From contig NZ_QTYB01000001.1 of the NCBI RefSeq assembly GCF_003461955.1, forward strand, positions 302,332-366,331: a DNA stretch of 64,000 nucleotides, given 5' to 3'. Within the stretch, counting starts at the first letter, position 1, and each line of letters starts with the position of its first letter. The DNA is from Ruminococcus sp. AM36-2AA (lineage in GTDB: Bacteria > Bacillota > Clostridia > Lachnospirales > Lachnospiraceae). The notes below the pieces were generated by a model. That model ran no database searches. It was given only the letters and a program-made list of their open reading frames with translations, and was not told where the DNA came from. The position numbers were made by a program, and so were the translations under genes. This document shows, in pieces, positions 15,842 to 25,681 of this stretch.

Positions 15842-18800
15842 TTCTTATAACCTCATAATTATCTAATATGTCTTCTAGTTCTTCTGTTTCTTGCCATGTA
15901 CCATTTATGCATTTTTTCTTATGTTTCTTGGTAAATCCATCAACTCTAAGGATTGAATATTCACCAAATGGATTATTTTCAAAAGTTTTTACGCTTGTTA
16001 CTCTGGTTTTTATATCTTCGCCTGTTTTTATGTTATGCAGTGTGCAATAAGGTTTTCTGACTTCTTTGAATGTTTTATAGTCCGTCACAATATAGAAACT
16101 ATGATTAACTCTCGGATTACTATACACAACATACTGCAAATATTCTTTCTCGAACTTGACTTGCTCTACTACAGACATCGGCTTATCTTCCAATCTTGAA
16201 GCAAGCTCAAAAATCAGCCCTTCATTATCAAGATCACGATACTGAGAAGCTGTCTCTCGCCCAGCGTACTTTTTCATAAGAAATTCAGTCAATCCAAGCT
16301 CTTCTAGTTTCTTCTTACTGATGATCTTTGCAGTCGCAAGCTTATCATATATCTTTGTTACATCCATCAGATATTTATTATGACCAAATTTTGAAAAGAA
16401 ATTAAGTCCGATAAGAATTGTGAGCTGTCTTGAATTTACCGAAGTATTTGAGTTTATATCCCCAAGTAACTGTGTAAAATCTTTATAGTTATTATTATGA
16501 GCAAGATCAAGCATCTCATTTGCAATTATTGCATTACAAAATTTAATTGAAGCAATACCTTTATATAAAGCATGATTTGATTTATCTACGGTATATTCTG
16601 GGCCAGATTTACCAAACTGAATGTTATTTATTGTAACATGCTTAATCTTGGCCAGTTCCGTACCCATTACTATGTCATCTGTATTATTCGCACAATTTAA
16701 ATATGATGCAATAAACTCTTCTGGATAGTAATATCTGCATAAAGCACACATATAACCAATCATTGAATATCCAGTGGAATGATTAAATCCAAACATGTAG
16801 TTTGATGAGTCTTCAATAATTTGAAGAAATGTCTTAGCCTCTTTTTCTGCTATATCTCGTGATTGCGGAGACATTTTGCAATATCCATCAAGAATGTCTG
16901 GTAATGCTTTCTGTAAACGATCCATCTGTTTACGACCAATTGCTCTTCGAACATTATCTGCTTCAGAACCACTAAGTCCACATATCTTTTGAAGGAATGC
17001 AATAACATCCTCTTGAAATATAAGGAATCCTCTGTTATCTTTAAGCAAATCATCAATAAGCGGAGATGGATTTTTATTAATTTCTCCGGCAAGTAACCTG
17101 TCTCTATAAGAAGCGCCAGATGGTCTAAGTGATGCATTAATCATCGACAAATCATTGACACATTGCGGTTTATAATTTTTAAGCATTTCAAAGGCATATG
17201 CAGATTCGAATTGAAAAATCCCAGCAGGACTAATGATAATATCGTTCCACACCTTTTTATCATTCCAATTAATCTGATGCGACTTCGGATATGGCTTTCC
17301 TACATATTCATAACATTTTCTGATAATCTGTAAATTTTTCAAACCAAGAATGTCATACTTAACAAGCCCCGCTCCATCATGGATTTCTTCCATATTAATA
17401 CAGATAATCTGTTTACCATCATTCCAGAATATTCCATAATTATCTGGCAATGTAATTGGTGATACTACAATTCCTGCAGGATGTATTGATTGAGATACCG
17501 CTGTTCCATTAAGACCATCAAAATAATAAAACAACTGTCTATACTGGTTCTCTTTTAAATCTTGCATCTGAGATATAGCCTTTTTATGCTCGGTTTTCTT
17601 TCTTTCATAATCTTTTCTTATGTTATAATATTCGCTGTCTTTTTCTGCACTTTCAATCTTATCAAAATGAGGCATCTCCTCAATTTCTTTGATGCGTTTT
17701 GCTGTACTGTCAATAACATCTTTATAAGTACTGTACAACAATTTAATATGTGCAACCTCTGCAAGTGGAATATCTAATGCTCGTCCTATTTCATCAATTG
17801 TACCTTTATCAGATATCGTTCCAATAGCAAGAATATAAGCAGTTTTATCATATCCGAAGGATTCAATAATATGGTTGTATACCAATTCTCGTTGATCAGG
17901 CGAAATATCCAGATCAATATCTCCAACTTCTTCACGATCCTCATTTGCAAAACGTGAAAAAATAGTATTCCAAATAATGGGATCTACGTCGATGATATCT
18001 GTAATATAAGCTATCGTAGAACCACCTACAGATCCTCTGCATGGACCAACCGGAATACCATGATCCCAGCACCAGCATACAAGTTCAGACATAAAAAGCA
18101 TAAATCCAACCATATTAATCTTTTTGAAAACACGCATTTCTTCTACTATTCGCTTTTTATATTCCGGAAGTTTTTTTCGATCAATAATACCTTTATCAAC
18201 TTTTTCTTTCAGCATCCGAACAATACGCTTCTTTAAAACTTCCTCTTCATTATCATAAAGCTTTGGATATTTTACTGATGTGTCAAGCTCAAAATCCTCA
18301 ACAGAATCTGCCATTACATTAGTATTTTCAATAGCTTGTAAAATAGCATCAAATGGAATACCACAGCCTTGCTTACGAAACATATCTACTAATTCGTCAT
18401 ATGATTTATAAGTAAGATCAAACTTATCTTCGTCGGCATATTCAATACCTTTGGCCTTCTGTAATATACTTCTACATTCTGCTTTATAATAATTAATACT
18501 ATGCGTATCTGTGCCAGCGATTAATGGTTTTCCGGTCTGTAACGATGCCCGGTAAAGAAACTCATTATATTTTCTCTGCTCAGGATGATCATGGGGTTGT
18601 ATTTCATAATAGTCATACGTTTTAAGAAGCCTATGGAAAATTTCACGAGCGGTTTTGTTTTTCATCTTCACCGCTTTAATCTGCTTCTCATATTCCGTTT
18701 TTGTTGATACTACTTTATTATCGACAAATTTGATATATGCTTCATGAGGCGTACAGTTCCAAGTAATCCATGGCTCTTCAACGTAATTCGGATCGTCAAT

Positions 18801-19382
18801 GTTATAGTCCTCGTTTTCAGATTTCGTATATGATATAATCCAGTTATTTTCTTCTTTTTCGTCTTTTCGTTTTGTTTCTATCTGCTTGATAGTATCCTCT
18901 AAATCCTGCTGCAGACGATAAGTTTTTTCCCGAATTGATTTTTCGATATCATTTGGATAATTATGTAATGGAGACGCAAGACAAGCAGAAATCTTAATTA
19001 CATTATCAGAAATATTAAAAAACTCTTCAAACGTAATTCTTGGCTTATAATATGTATGATCAGGCCGTGTAGATTTTTCAATCAAAAGATTAATCTCTTT
19101 TACGCCTTCATAATTTTTAGCAAGTAAAATAGTATGATAATTATCTCGTACCTTCTCTTCTAATGATTCTGTAAGATAACACTCAACTCCATGGATATAT
19201 TTCAATCCTTTGTAGTTAATGTACATCTTTTTTTCAATCCAATTGTAAATATTGCCATGTTCTGTAATGGCTAATGCTTTCTGCCCTAATTCTGCAGCTT
19301 TAGCAGCATATAATTTATAATTGGTGCAACTATCAAGAAGAGAGTCCTCTGTATGCACATGATATGCTGTATAGTTACTCAT
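15834..19382 (-). CDS. dnaE: DNA polymerase III alpha subunit, DnaE type
   Basis: A 1182-residue family C polymerase. The PHP domain opens with Y-H-V-H-T-E-D-S-L and E-H-G-N-I-Y. The polymerase core shows P-C-R-G-S-V-G-G-S and D-I-D-L-D-I-S-P (catalytic aspartates), then R-R-A-I-G-R-K and fingers/HhH segments. It has no internal 3'-5' exonuclease, unlike PolC. SPbeta also encodes a DnaE-type enzyme (YorL), whereas most phages use family A or B polymerases. An insert of about 100 charged residues lies between the PHP and palm regions (around 170-260). It should be the phage replicase, with the DnaB-like helicase and primase upstream. Confidence 0.95.
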   Translation of the reverse strand: MSNYTAYHVHTEDSLLDSCTNYKLYAAKAAELGQKALAITEHGNIYNWIEKKMYINYKGLKYIHGVECYLTESLEEKVRDNYHTILLAKNYEGVKEINLLIEKSTRPDHTYYKPRITFEEFFNISDNVIKISACLASPLHNYPNDIEKSIREKTYRLQQDLEDTIKQIETKRKDEKEENNWIISYTKSENEDYNIDDPNYVEEPWITWNCTPHEAYIKFVDNKVVSTKTEYEKQIKAVKMKNKTAREIFHRLLKTYDYYEIQPHDHPEQRKYNEFLYRASLQTGKPLIAGTDTHSINYYKAECRSILQKAKGIEYADEDKFDLTYKSYDELVDMFRKQGCGIPFDAILQAIENTNVMADSVEDFELDTSVKYPKLYDNEEEVLKKRIVRMLKEKVDKGIIDRKKLPEYKKRIVEEMRVFKKINMVGFMLFMSELVCWCWDHGIPVGPCRGSVGGSTIAYITDIIDVDPIIWNTIFSRFANEDREEVGDIDLDISPDQRELVYNHIIESFGYDKTAYILAIGTISDKGTIDEIGRALDIPLAEVAHIKLLYSTYKDVIDSTAKRIKEIEEMPHFDKIESAEKDSEYYNIRKDYERKKTEHKKAISQMQDLKENQYRQLFYYFDGLNGTAVSQSIHPAGIVVSPITLPDNYGIFWNDGKQIICINMEEIHDGAGLVKYDILGLKNLQIIRKCYEYVGKPYPKSHQINWNDKKVWNDIIISPAGIFQFESAYAFEMLKNYKPQCVNDLSMINASLRPSGASYRDRLLAGEINKNPSPLIDDLLKDNRGFLIFQEDVIAFLQKICGLSGSEADNVRRAIGRKQMDRLQKALPDILDGYCKMSPQSRDIAEKEAKTFLQIIEDSSNYMFGFNHSTGYSMIGYMCALCRYYYPEEFIASYLNCANNTDDIVMGTELAKIKHVTINNIQFGKSGPEYTVDKSNHALYKGIASIKFCNAIIANEMLDLAHNNNYKDFTQLLGDINSNTSVNSRQLTILIGLNFFSKFGHNKYLMDVTKIYDKLATAKIISKKKLEELGLTEFLMKKYAGRETASQYRDLDNEGLIFELASRLEDKPMSVVEQVKFEKEYLQYVVYSNPRVNHSFYIVTDYKTFKEVRKPYCTLHNIKTGEDIKTRVTSVKTFENNPFGEYSILRVDGFTKKHKKKCINGTWQETEELEDILDNYEVIRNE

Positions 19383-19397
19383 CCTCTTCTCCTATTT

Positions 19398-20606
19398 TTA
19401 CAAGTCATTAAGCCAGTCCAGATTATCAACTTCATATTCATCTTCGTCTGACTTCTTCGGTCCTAAAATACTGCCATTCTTTTCAGCTTCAAGCTTCTCC
19501 AGATAGGCTTTATAGGGCTTATGTAAATTAGGAGAATACGCACAAAGGTTCGATAAATAATAACTCTGTTTCTTTATACTATCTTCGTCTTCCCACCAGA
19601 TCTTGTCAGCTTCTTCATATTTGCCAGCTGCTTTTAACTCTTCATATTCAGCTTCTTTCTTACGAATCAGCTTCATTGTACTGATAATAAAATCTTCCCA
19701 ATACTGAATCAGTTCCGGAGTAAGATCCACATATACATAACAGTCATGCAGCTCATACTTCTCTTGTACTTCTGGTGGCAAACATGTAATATCATTGGTC
19801 TGTGCTAGTTTATCAAGATATTCAAGTAACTGGTCTTCGTATCCAAATTCTTTCAACCACATTTTGGCATTAGCTTGTAGCTTATTACCGAGTTCAAATC
19901 TTTCAATTTCTCGTACTTTCTTAATGCCTTTTTTAGATTGGACAGTTACACATTGATACTTCAAAAAGTTCCAGGCAATACGGATCTTTTCATATGGGAT
20001 ACCTTGTTGATGTAATCCCAGAGAATAAAGCACTAACTGTCCGCATTCATTTTTGGCTTTATCTCCTTTGTATATTGAAGACGTCTTCCAATCTAATATT
20101 GTATGAACACCATCGTCATCCACCAAATGAGCATCCATATATCCTTGGTAATATTCATCTCCGACTTTTATTTTGATAAATTCCTCAATATTCATCTGAG
20201 ATGTAATTGGTTCGTGAGTAGAAAAGAAATTCTTTAAATCATAGTAGTATTTATTAGCAATATTATTATTTCGTTCACTATCGCTTCTCACAAATTTCAG
20301 ATCGGCCATATCAAAAGCCATGGTCCATCCATCTTCAAATTCGTTCACCATATCTGCATAAGAGATCTCTTTTCCATAAAATTTCTCAAGAATTTCATGA
20401 GACAATCCTCCGGTGACAACATAAATGCTGTCCTCGCGATCCTTTTTTTTGTGTAAAACATAGTTTAAATAATATTCATATAATGAATTCTTAATACAGT
20501 TTAATCTGCTCCAAGAATTTAATCTATCAGTTCCAAGTGCCCCGCACATCTTTTGTAAATCTTCATAACTAATCCTCAATTTCGAATTTATATCCTTTTT
20601 TAACAA
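19398..20606 (-). CDS. PD-(D/E)XK nuclease, Cas4/AddB-like
   Basis: About 400 residues with the PD-(D/E)XK pattern: L-S-H-E-I-L-E-K (His helix), Y-M-D-A-H, I-L-D-W-K-T-S (Asp/Lys catalytic strand) and G-Q-L-V-L-Y-S-L (Q-x-x-x-Y helix). No Fe-S cysteine cluster is seen. It is likely an exonuclease for replication or recombination intermediates. The start is uncertain: TTG 20606 lies inside the preceding HNH gene; a second TTG at 20576-20578 (M-R-I-S-Y-E-D) is closer to its stop. HNH insertion may have rebuilt this gene's start. Confidence 0.8.
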   Translation of the reverse strand: MLKKDINSKLRISYEDLQKMCGALGTDRLNSWSRLNCIKNSLYEYYLNYVLHKKKDREDSIYVVTGGLSHEILEKFYGKEISYADMVNEFEDGWTMAFDMADLKFVRSDSERNNNIANKYYYDLKNFFSTHEPITSQMNIEEFIKIKVGDEYYQGYMDAHLVDDDGVHTILDWKTSSIYKGDKAKNECGQLVLYSLGLHQQGIPYEKIRIAWNFLKYQCVTVQSKKGIKKVREIERFELGNKLQANAKMWLKEFGYEDQLLEYLDKLAQTNDITCLPPEVQEKYELHDCYVYVDLTPELIQYWEDFIISTMKLIRKKEAEYEELKAAGKYEEADKIWWEDEDSIKKQSYYLSNLCAYSPNLHKPYKAYLEKLEAEKNGSILGPKKSDEDEYEVDNLDWLNDL

Positions 20607-21273
20607 TATTATTTTTTACTCTGTTCATAACGGTTTGCCTCCCTATATGATATTTTTTAGTAATATCTGTTATATGACCTTTGTCAATTAATTCATTATT
20701 AAAATAAACTTTTACTATCGTATTGCTTCTTCTATTTCTCGCATTTTCTTTACAAGATACAATATGACAATTTTCTAAGCTATAATCTGCGTTGTTATCA
20801 ATTCTATCCAACTGATATTCATGTCCATTACATAATAAATTGCAATTTTCTAATGTTAAAATATCTTTTAAAAAATATTCAAAACATAACCACCTATCGC
20901 ATACCTTTATTCCTCTAAGACCATAATTTTTATAACTTATGTGATTAGAGTTATAACACCTATTAATCATTTGTCTCCAATGTCTACATAATATTTTAGA
21001 AAAATCCGACACTTCATACATACCCTGGCATGCTACACCACAAATATATGAATAATCATATACATTTTTAACATTTCCACTTTTAATATTGCTATGTCTT
21101 GCAGGAATTAATGCGCCGTTATCAAATTGAACCAAAAAAATATGATAATTTCTATGTTTTTCTAGCAATCCAACAATTGTACATTTACCATATCTTTTTT
21201 GATCCCATTGACTTCCGTTATAATATATTTTTGAAGTATTTTCTAAAAGCGTATAATCTTCTATTTTCTTCAA
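20569..21273 (-). CDS. HNH homing endonuclease, free-standing
   Basis: A 234-residue protein with the Y-G-L-R-G-I-K-V-C-D-R-W motif, then Q-L-D-R-I-D-N-N and Y-S-L-E-N-C, the HNH-type core common in phage homing endonucleases, and a C-terminal helix-turn-helix-like repeat (D-I-T-K-K-Y-H-I-G-R-Q-T-V). It sits between primase and nuclease genes in an otherwise compact replication operon and its last 38 bases overlap the next gene's proposed start. It is a selfish element that cuts empty alleles; no intron is needed for this placement. Confidence 0.85.
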   Translation of the reverse strand: MKKIEDYTLLENTSKIYYNGSQWDQKRYGKCTIVGLLEKHRNYHIFLVQFDNGALIPARHSNIKSGNVKNVYDYSYICGVACQGMYEVSDFSKILCRHWRQMINRCYNSNHISYKNYGLRGIKVCDRWLCFEYFLKDILTLENCNLLCNGHEYQLDRIDNNADYSLENCHIVSCKENARNRRSNTIVKVYFNNELIDKGHITDITKKYHIGRQTVMNRVKNNIVKKGYKFEIED

Positions 21274-21293
21274 AACTACTCCTTACTCTCAAA

Positions 21294-22373
21294 TTATTTC
21301 TTTAATTTCTCAATATATTTTTTATGTTCCTTTTCTGTATAAGGAATTCTCCATTTAAACATGAAGTTATATAGTTTATTTGGCAAATCAGCCGGAGAAT
21401 CTTTATCTCCTAAAATATCCCACTTGTCGTATATATAGCTGACTTTACGCAGCCCATAAAACTTTTCACACATGTTCCAGACTTCTGCCAACGGAACATC
21501 CTTATCCATTGCTATGATCACTTCTTGGACTCCTGTGCCTAATATAACCCTTACTTGTTCATCAGACATAACATGCCCCTCAAGTGCCACACATGTAGAA
21601 TCATTCCTGCTGTCTCTTTTCAGTACCGATTTCTCAGCTTCAAATACAACAATATATCCAGCCTTTTTAATATCGTCTTTATTCTCCCAAAGACCATAAA
21701 GATTAATGTCTTTTCTCATTCCTGGAGTTATAAAATATTTAGCAATGCCAAATAATGAACAATTTGGAACAGAAGATCTTGCATTATACCCCATTAATGT
21801 CCCATCCGCCCAATATCGCACAGGGAAGACAGTTCTTTTCCATTGATATGAATATCCAAGTTCAAACTTCCTAATTGTTTTTTTAATAATTCCTTCCCTA
21901 AATAGATCAATATGAATATAAGGAGCGAAATCTAATAACACACCTTCTTCTAATGGATTAAAATCAACTATATCGCGCTTTTTGTGTCTTGTTTTGTACT
22001 TCGAAAATATGAACCATGAATCATCTTTCTTCTCAACCTTTCTATCTTTTTGATATAGATTTTTTAATCCAAAGAGTTTATGAAGATATTTCATTGCTCC
22101 TGCAAAATCAGTATTCCGATTATATTGAACAAGTGAAATAATATCTTCGCCGTCGTCATAAGATACGCCCCTTGTATAGTTCCTATAATTCAAATATTTA
22201 TTGTTTTTAATATTAATAGCAGCAGGATTATTACAGTCACCTCCTACCGCATTAGAACAGCTGTAATAATCCCTAGTGTCGTGATACACTATGTTGCTGC
22301 ACCCTATACTCTCTAACACAAAAGGTATTTTATCGTGCTCAAAAATATATTCTTTTATTTCTAATGCAGTCAT
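21294..22373 (-). CDS. DnaG-like primase
   Basis: A 359-residue protein. The N-terminus has a cysteine-containing region resembling a CHC2-type zinc finger (Y-Y-S-C-S-N-A-V-G-G-D-C), and a Toprim core is visible as V-V-F-E-A-E-K-S (catalytic Glu) and I-I-A-M-D-K-D (Asp-x-Asp). It is much shorter than cellular DnaG (about 600), lacking a helicase-binding C-terminal domain. It should synthesise RNA primers for the DnaE replicase. It ends 17 bases after the DnaB-like gene in the same operon. Confidence 0.85.
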   Translation of the reverse strand: MTALEIKEYIFEHDKIPFVLESIGCSNIVYHDTRDYYSCSNAVGGDCNNPAAINIKNNKYLNYRNYTRGVSYDDGEDIISLVQYNRNTDFAGAMKYLHKLFGLKNLYQKDRKVEKKDDSWFIFSKYKTRHKKRDIVDFNPLEEGVLLDFAPYIHIDLFREGIIKKTIRKFELGYSYQWKRTVFPVRYWADGTLMGYNARSSVPNCSLFGIAKYFITPGMRKDINLYGLWENKDDIKKAGYIVVFEAEKSVLKRDSRNDSTCVALEGHVMSDEQVRVILGTGVQEVIIAMDKDVPLAEVWNMCEKFYGLRKVSYIYDKWDILGDKDSPADLPNKLYNFMFKWRIPYTEKEHKKYIEKLKK

Positions 22374-22389
22374 ATACTATACGTTCCTT

Positions 22390-23913
22390 TTAAAAGTCTT
22401 GTGGTATATTACAGATCGCAACATCTTTATTTATATTCATGCTCAAATCATATTCGGAAATAATCTGAAACGGATCTGTGTTTCCGAATCGATTCTTCGT
22501 AATGAATGTGATCATGTAATGCTTATCTGGATCTAACTGATATGGAATCTTAGTTTTACCATTTTTACCTGTTATTTTATATGCCTTGATTTCATGCGAA
22601 CCGCCTGGAAATTCATCATCAAATGGTCTTCTCATCATGAGGTTTACACTGAATACATCAATAATATTCTTAGCCTGTCCGATTTCATTATTTGTATAAT
22701 ATCTTAGTTTTACAGAAGCTTTCCCTAACTGATAAGTGACAAATAATGCTACATTCTTGGCGGATGGTTTAACAACATCATATAAATCAACCATATCTCG
22801 CTCCATGGATTTCCATGTTTCTACGTTTCTGGAATCTGAAGACTCTTTCAATGTGTCAAGAACAAATAATCGAACACCCATACTGGAATACTTCTTGATA
22901 ACTTTAATAGCTGCTTTTACTGTGTATTTCTCAAAAGGAACAATCGTAATATTTCTACGATCCTTTAAATCTTCAAGGAATTTCGCTGCCTTTTTTAAGT
23001 TTTCAAGCACTTCTGGAGAAAAATGTCCATCTCTTAAAACATATTTATGTATGTTTGCCTTATAAATATTATTGGCAACCCAAATAAGCAATTCTCTGCG
23101 TACCTTATCTTGATCTTCCTCATTGATCATAATGACCATTTTTTCATTATTCTCAAGAACAGATGGCATAAGATAGTTAATAGCCGTAGTTGATTTACCA
23201 ACACCAGAGTTAGCACCAAGCCCATAAATATTTCCATTAAAGTTAACTCCGCCAATCTCTCTGTTCAAAATATCAGCGTTTTTTAATGGCATTCCGACCT
23301 GGCTGCCCGAATTTAATTTATCAATCAGATCAAATAATCCGTCACAGGCATTGAATGTTTTCACCTGAGTTTCTACATTGATGAATGTATGATTTAACAA
23401 AGCCTCTAACTCGTTATAAATGTCATCAGCCCGAGCATCAACATATTTACTAAGCTTGTCACCGACAGGGAATCCAATCTTTGCAAGTTTCATTACAGCA
23501 TTCCATTTTTTAATTTCGCTTACATAAGCGTCAAAGTTTTCTTCTTTGATATATTCTACTGCACTTTCAATCTTGTCGAATCCACCGTATTCGTCATACT
23601 TTGCACTAAGTTTTGAATGCTTTGAAAGATACATACTGATCGTAAGTTCATCCAAAGTATTTTTCTGTTCTATATTGATGAGATCATTTGCAATAGAATA
23701 GTAAACTCTCCAGGCGTTGTTTGTAATATCATCAAGCTTTAATGATGTTTCTCTGATCAAATCCGGATTTTTGTAAATAGATGATACTGCATTAGCTTCT
23801 GCAATCAATTTGAACTCGTTAATTTTTTTTATTGTTTCAATGCATTCTTTTTGAAATGCAGAAGCAGTTGTCGCACTACTGCGGTCTTTTGCATTATGTA
23901 CGACCTTCCCCAT
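22390..23913 (-). CDS. DnaB-like replicative helicase
   Basis: A 507-residue protein with an N-terminal helical DnaB-N-like part and a RecA-type motor: Walker A G-A-N-S-G-V-G-K-S-T near residue 232, Walker B L-F-V-L-D-T-L, a Q motif in T-Y-Q-L-G-K, and a late R-F-G-N finger-like segment. It should be the hexameric 5'-3' fork helicase. It abuts the small protein at 23914-24420, a likely loader or accessory factor. Confidence 0.85.
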   Translation of the reverse strand: MGKVVHNAKDRSSATTASAFQKECIETIKKINEFKLIAEANAVSSIYKNPDLIRETSLKLDDITNNAWRVYYSIANDLINIEQKNTLDELTISMYLSKHSKLSAKYDEYGGFDKIESAVEYIKEENFDAYVSEIKKWNAVMKLAKIGFPVGDKLSKYVDARADDIYNELEALLNHTFINVETQVKTFNACDGLFDLIDKLNSGSQVGMPLKNADILNREIGGVNFNGNIYGLGANSGVGKSTTAINYLMPSVLENNEKMVIMINEEDQDKVRRELLIWVANNIYKANIHKYVLRDGHFSPEVLENLKKAAKFLEDLKDRRNITIVPFEKYTVKAAIKVIKKYSSMGVRLFVLDTLKESSDSRNVETWKSMERDMVDLYDVVKPSAKNVALFVTYQLGKASVKLRYYTNNEIGQAKNIIDVFSVNLMMRRPFDDEFPGGSHEIKAYKITGKNGKTKIPYQLDPDKHYMITFITKNRFGNTDPFQIISEYDLSMNINKDVAICNIPQDF

Positions 23914-24420
23914 TTACCAAAGCTCCTCGAATGTCTCATTCATAAACTCATTAATATCTTCTGACTGTCTCTGGTATTCAGCTACTTCATTTACCTGAAC
24001 TTCAGTATTTGCTTTCTCACTCTTTTTCTTACTCATTTCCGCATTCCTCATTCTTGTATACACATCATTCAGATCATTTCGAACGATTGCACATATATAA
24101 TTTATTTTTTGTAATTCACCATCAAATTTTTTATTCTTAATGGCATTCTTTATTACAAATTTATTAATCTTAAAAGTAGCAAATATAACATCTATTGGAT
24201 AAGAACCGTACTGTTCGCAATTATTGTTTGCCACTGCTTGGCCTCTTTGAAGTCCTATCAATGCTAATGCTCCAGCTTTTTGTATCTTCTGATCAATTCC
24301 GTCATACCCAAGCAATTCTGTTTCAATCCATAAACACATGTCACGAAACTTTTCATCTTTCCGGCCAACAATTTCAACTTTCTTATCCTCTATTGTTTTT
24401 GCTTTTCTTCTTTTTGCCAT
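23914..24420 (-). CDS. Replication-associated small protein (possible helicase loader)
   Basis: A 168-residue basic, helical protein ending E-F-M-N-E-T-F-E-E-L-W. The position immediately before a DnaB-like helicase and a C-terminal acidic/hydrophobic hook are typical of loader or replisome-organiser proteins (DnaD-like), but I see no diagnostic motif. There is a one-base gap to the helicase start. Function is inferred from context only. Confidence 0.5.
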   Translation of the reverse strand: MAKRRKAKTIEDKKVEIVGRKDEKFRDMCLWIETELLGYDGIDQKIQKAGALALIGLQRGQAVANNNCEQYGSYPIDVIFATFKINKFVIKNAIKNKKFDGELQKINYICAIVRNDLNDVYTRMRNAEMSKKKSEKANTEVQVNEVAEYQRQSEDINEFMNETFEELW

Positions 24421-24451
24421 AATTATTTTGTCTCCTATTGCCTAAAAGATG

Positions 24452-24473
24452 TCCCGGAGCCAAAACTCCGGGA
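24452..24473 (-). terminator. GC-rich hairpin, possible attenuator
   Basis: TCCCGGAG (24452-24459) pairs exactly with CTCCGGGA (24466-24473) around a six-base loop; the minus-strand sequence after it is CATCTTTTAGG, a short U-run. It lies between the ATPase gene end and the next start (24420), so it could partly terminate or protect the transcript. Confidence 0.55.
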
Positions 24474-24479
24474 TAATTA

Positions 24480-25619
24480 TTATGCAGCAGTTAATGCAAG
24501 AATCTCTTTGGCAACATCAATGTCGTCTACTGCCATCGGATTTTCATATCCTTTTTCTTTAGCCAGAACAAGTAATGGTTTCAGCGCAGCTGCTTTGCCT
24601 TTATTTGCTATACAAAAATCTTTGATCTTAGCTTTAATATCATTAAGCTCCTTTTCTTTCTTATTAGATTCCTCTACAGCCGCAATCTGTTCTGCTCTCT
24701 TTTCTGCAGCTGCATCCTGCTCTTTCTTTAATTCTGCAATAGACTTTTTGCCTTTGCTTGCTTCTGCTTTAATGGCATCTGTAAGAGCCTGAATAAGAGA
24801 ATCAACATTAAAATCGAATTCTGGAACAATATCTGCAAATCTGGATTTGGAATCAATGGAATAAGAATCATCACGGAATGTGATCTTTCTGCTTTCTTTA
24901 GCGATTACACCCTTCATGATGTCTTTCTTCTTATCGTCCTTTTTACCAGTTTTTTCCTGCACGATTTCTCGATCAATAGATGCGACACCAAGGAAATGTA
25001 ACTTCGTTTTAATTGCATTAAAATCTCTCATTGACATATTTGTTGTCAAAGATGTATATGTTTGTCCTGTTACAACATCCTCCTGCTGTCTCTGTTTAAC
25101 ATGTCCAATAATAATGAAGTGGACTCCAACTGATTTCAATTCCCAAAGTTTATCAAGAACAATCTCTGTTGCTTTATCCTCGCCACTCATGTATCCTCCA
25201 AAAGCAGCTTTGATTGATTTTACTGGTTTTTCTGGATGTTCCGCATTATGCATACGAATTACTTCTGGCTTTGCGATTTCGATAAGCTGATCATATGTAT
25301 CAATTACAACTGTTTTAAGATCCGGATACTCTGTAGATTTATTCTCAACAACATCGTCTACAAAGTCCTCAAATCCAATAGAGTTGGTGTATTCATCATA
25401 GTCCATAGACCACTCAGGACAATTCAGATAGTTAATTCCATCGATTCCATCTGCACCATCCTCTTTTCCACATTCAAGAAATCTATATCCATCTTCACCA
25501 ACAAGTTTTTCGCACATTTCTTTGATGATGGTTGTCTTTCCAATACCGCTTTCCCCAATAAGCCCGATATTGTAGCTAAGTGGATCAATTTTAATAACAT
25601 TCTTTTTTCCGTATCCCAT
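24480..25619 (-). CDS. Sak4-like RecA-fold ATPase
   Basis: About 379 residues from ATG 25619 (M-G-Y-G-K-K-N). Walker A is G-E-S-G-I-G-K-T-T, and V-V-I-D-T-Y-D-Q fits Walker B. This is the AAA_24/Sak4 type of single-domain RecA-like phage ATPase, which aids single-strand annealing and recombination and usually works with an SSB. The C-terminal third is a charged coiled coil. It is preceded by a conserved promoter copy and by the SSB-like gene. Confidence 0.8.
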   Translation of the reverse strand: MGYGKKNVIKIDPLSYNIGLIGESGIGKTTIIKEMCEKLVGEDGYRFLECGKEDGADGIDGINYLNCPEWSMDYDEYTNSIGFEDFVDDVVENKSTEYPDLKTVVIDTYDQLIEIAKPEVIRMHNAEHPEKPVKSIKAAFGGYMSGEDKATEIVLDKLWELKSVGVHFIIIGHVKQRQQEDVVTGQTYTSLTTNMSMRDFNAIKTKLHFLGVASIDREIVQEKTGKKDDKKKDIMKGVIAKESRKITFRDDSYSIDSKSRFADIVPEFDFNVDSLIQALTDAIKAEASKGKKSIAELKKEQDAAAEKRAEQIAAVEESNKKEKELNDIKAKIKDFCIANKGKAAALKPLLVLAKEKGYENPMAVDDIDVAKEILALTAA

Positions 25620-25648
25620 TTTTTTATTACCTTTCAAACATTAATGTG

Positions 25649-25677
25649 AGTATAAAATTTATAATTAACAGTATTAC
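25649..25677 (-). promoter_or_regulatory. Conserved promoter element, copy 5
   Basis: Minus strand: GTAATA at 25672-25677, 17-bp spacer CTGTTAATTATAAATTT, TATACT at 25649-25654, 30 bases before the Sak4-like start. Confidence 0.7.
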
Positions 25678-25681
25678 GACC

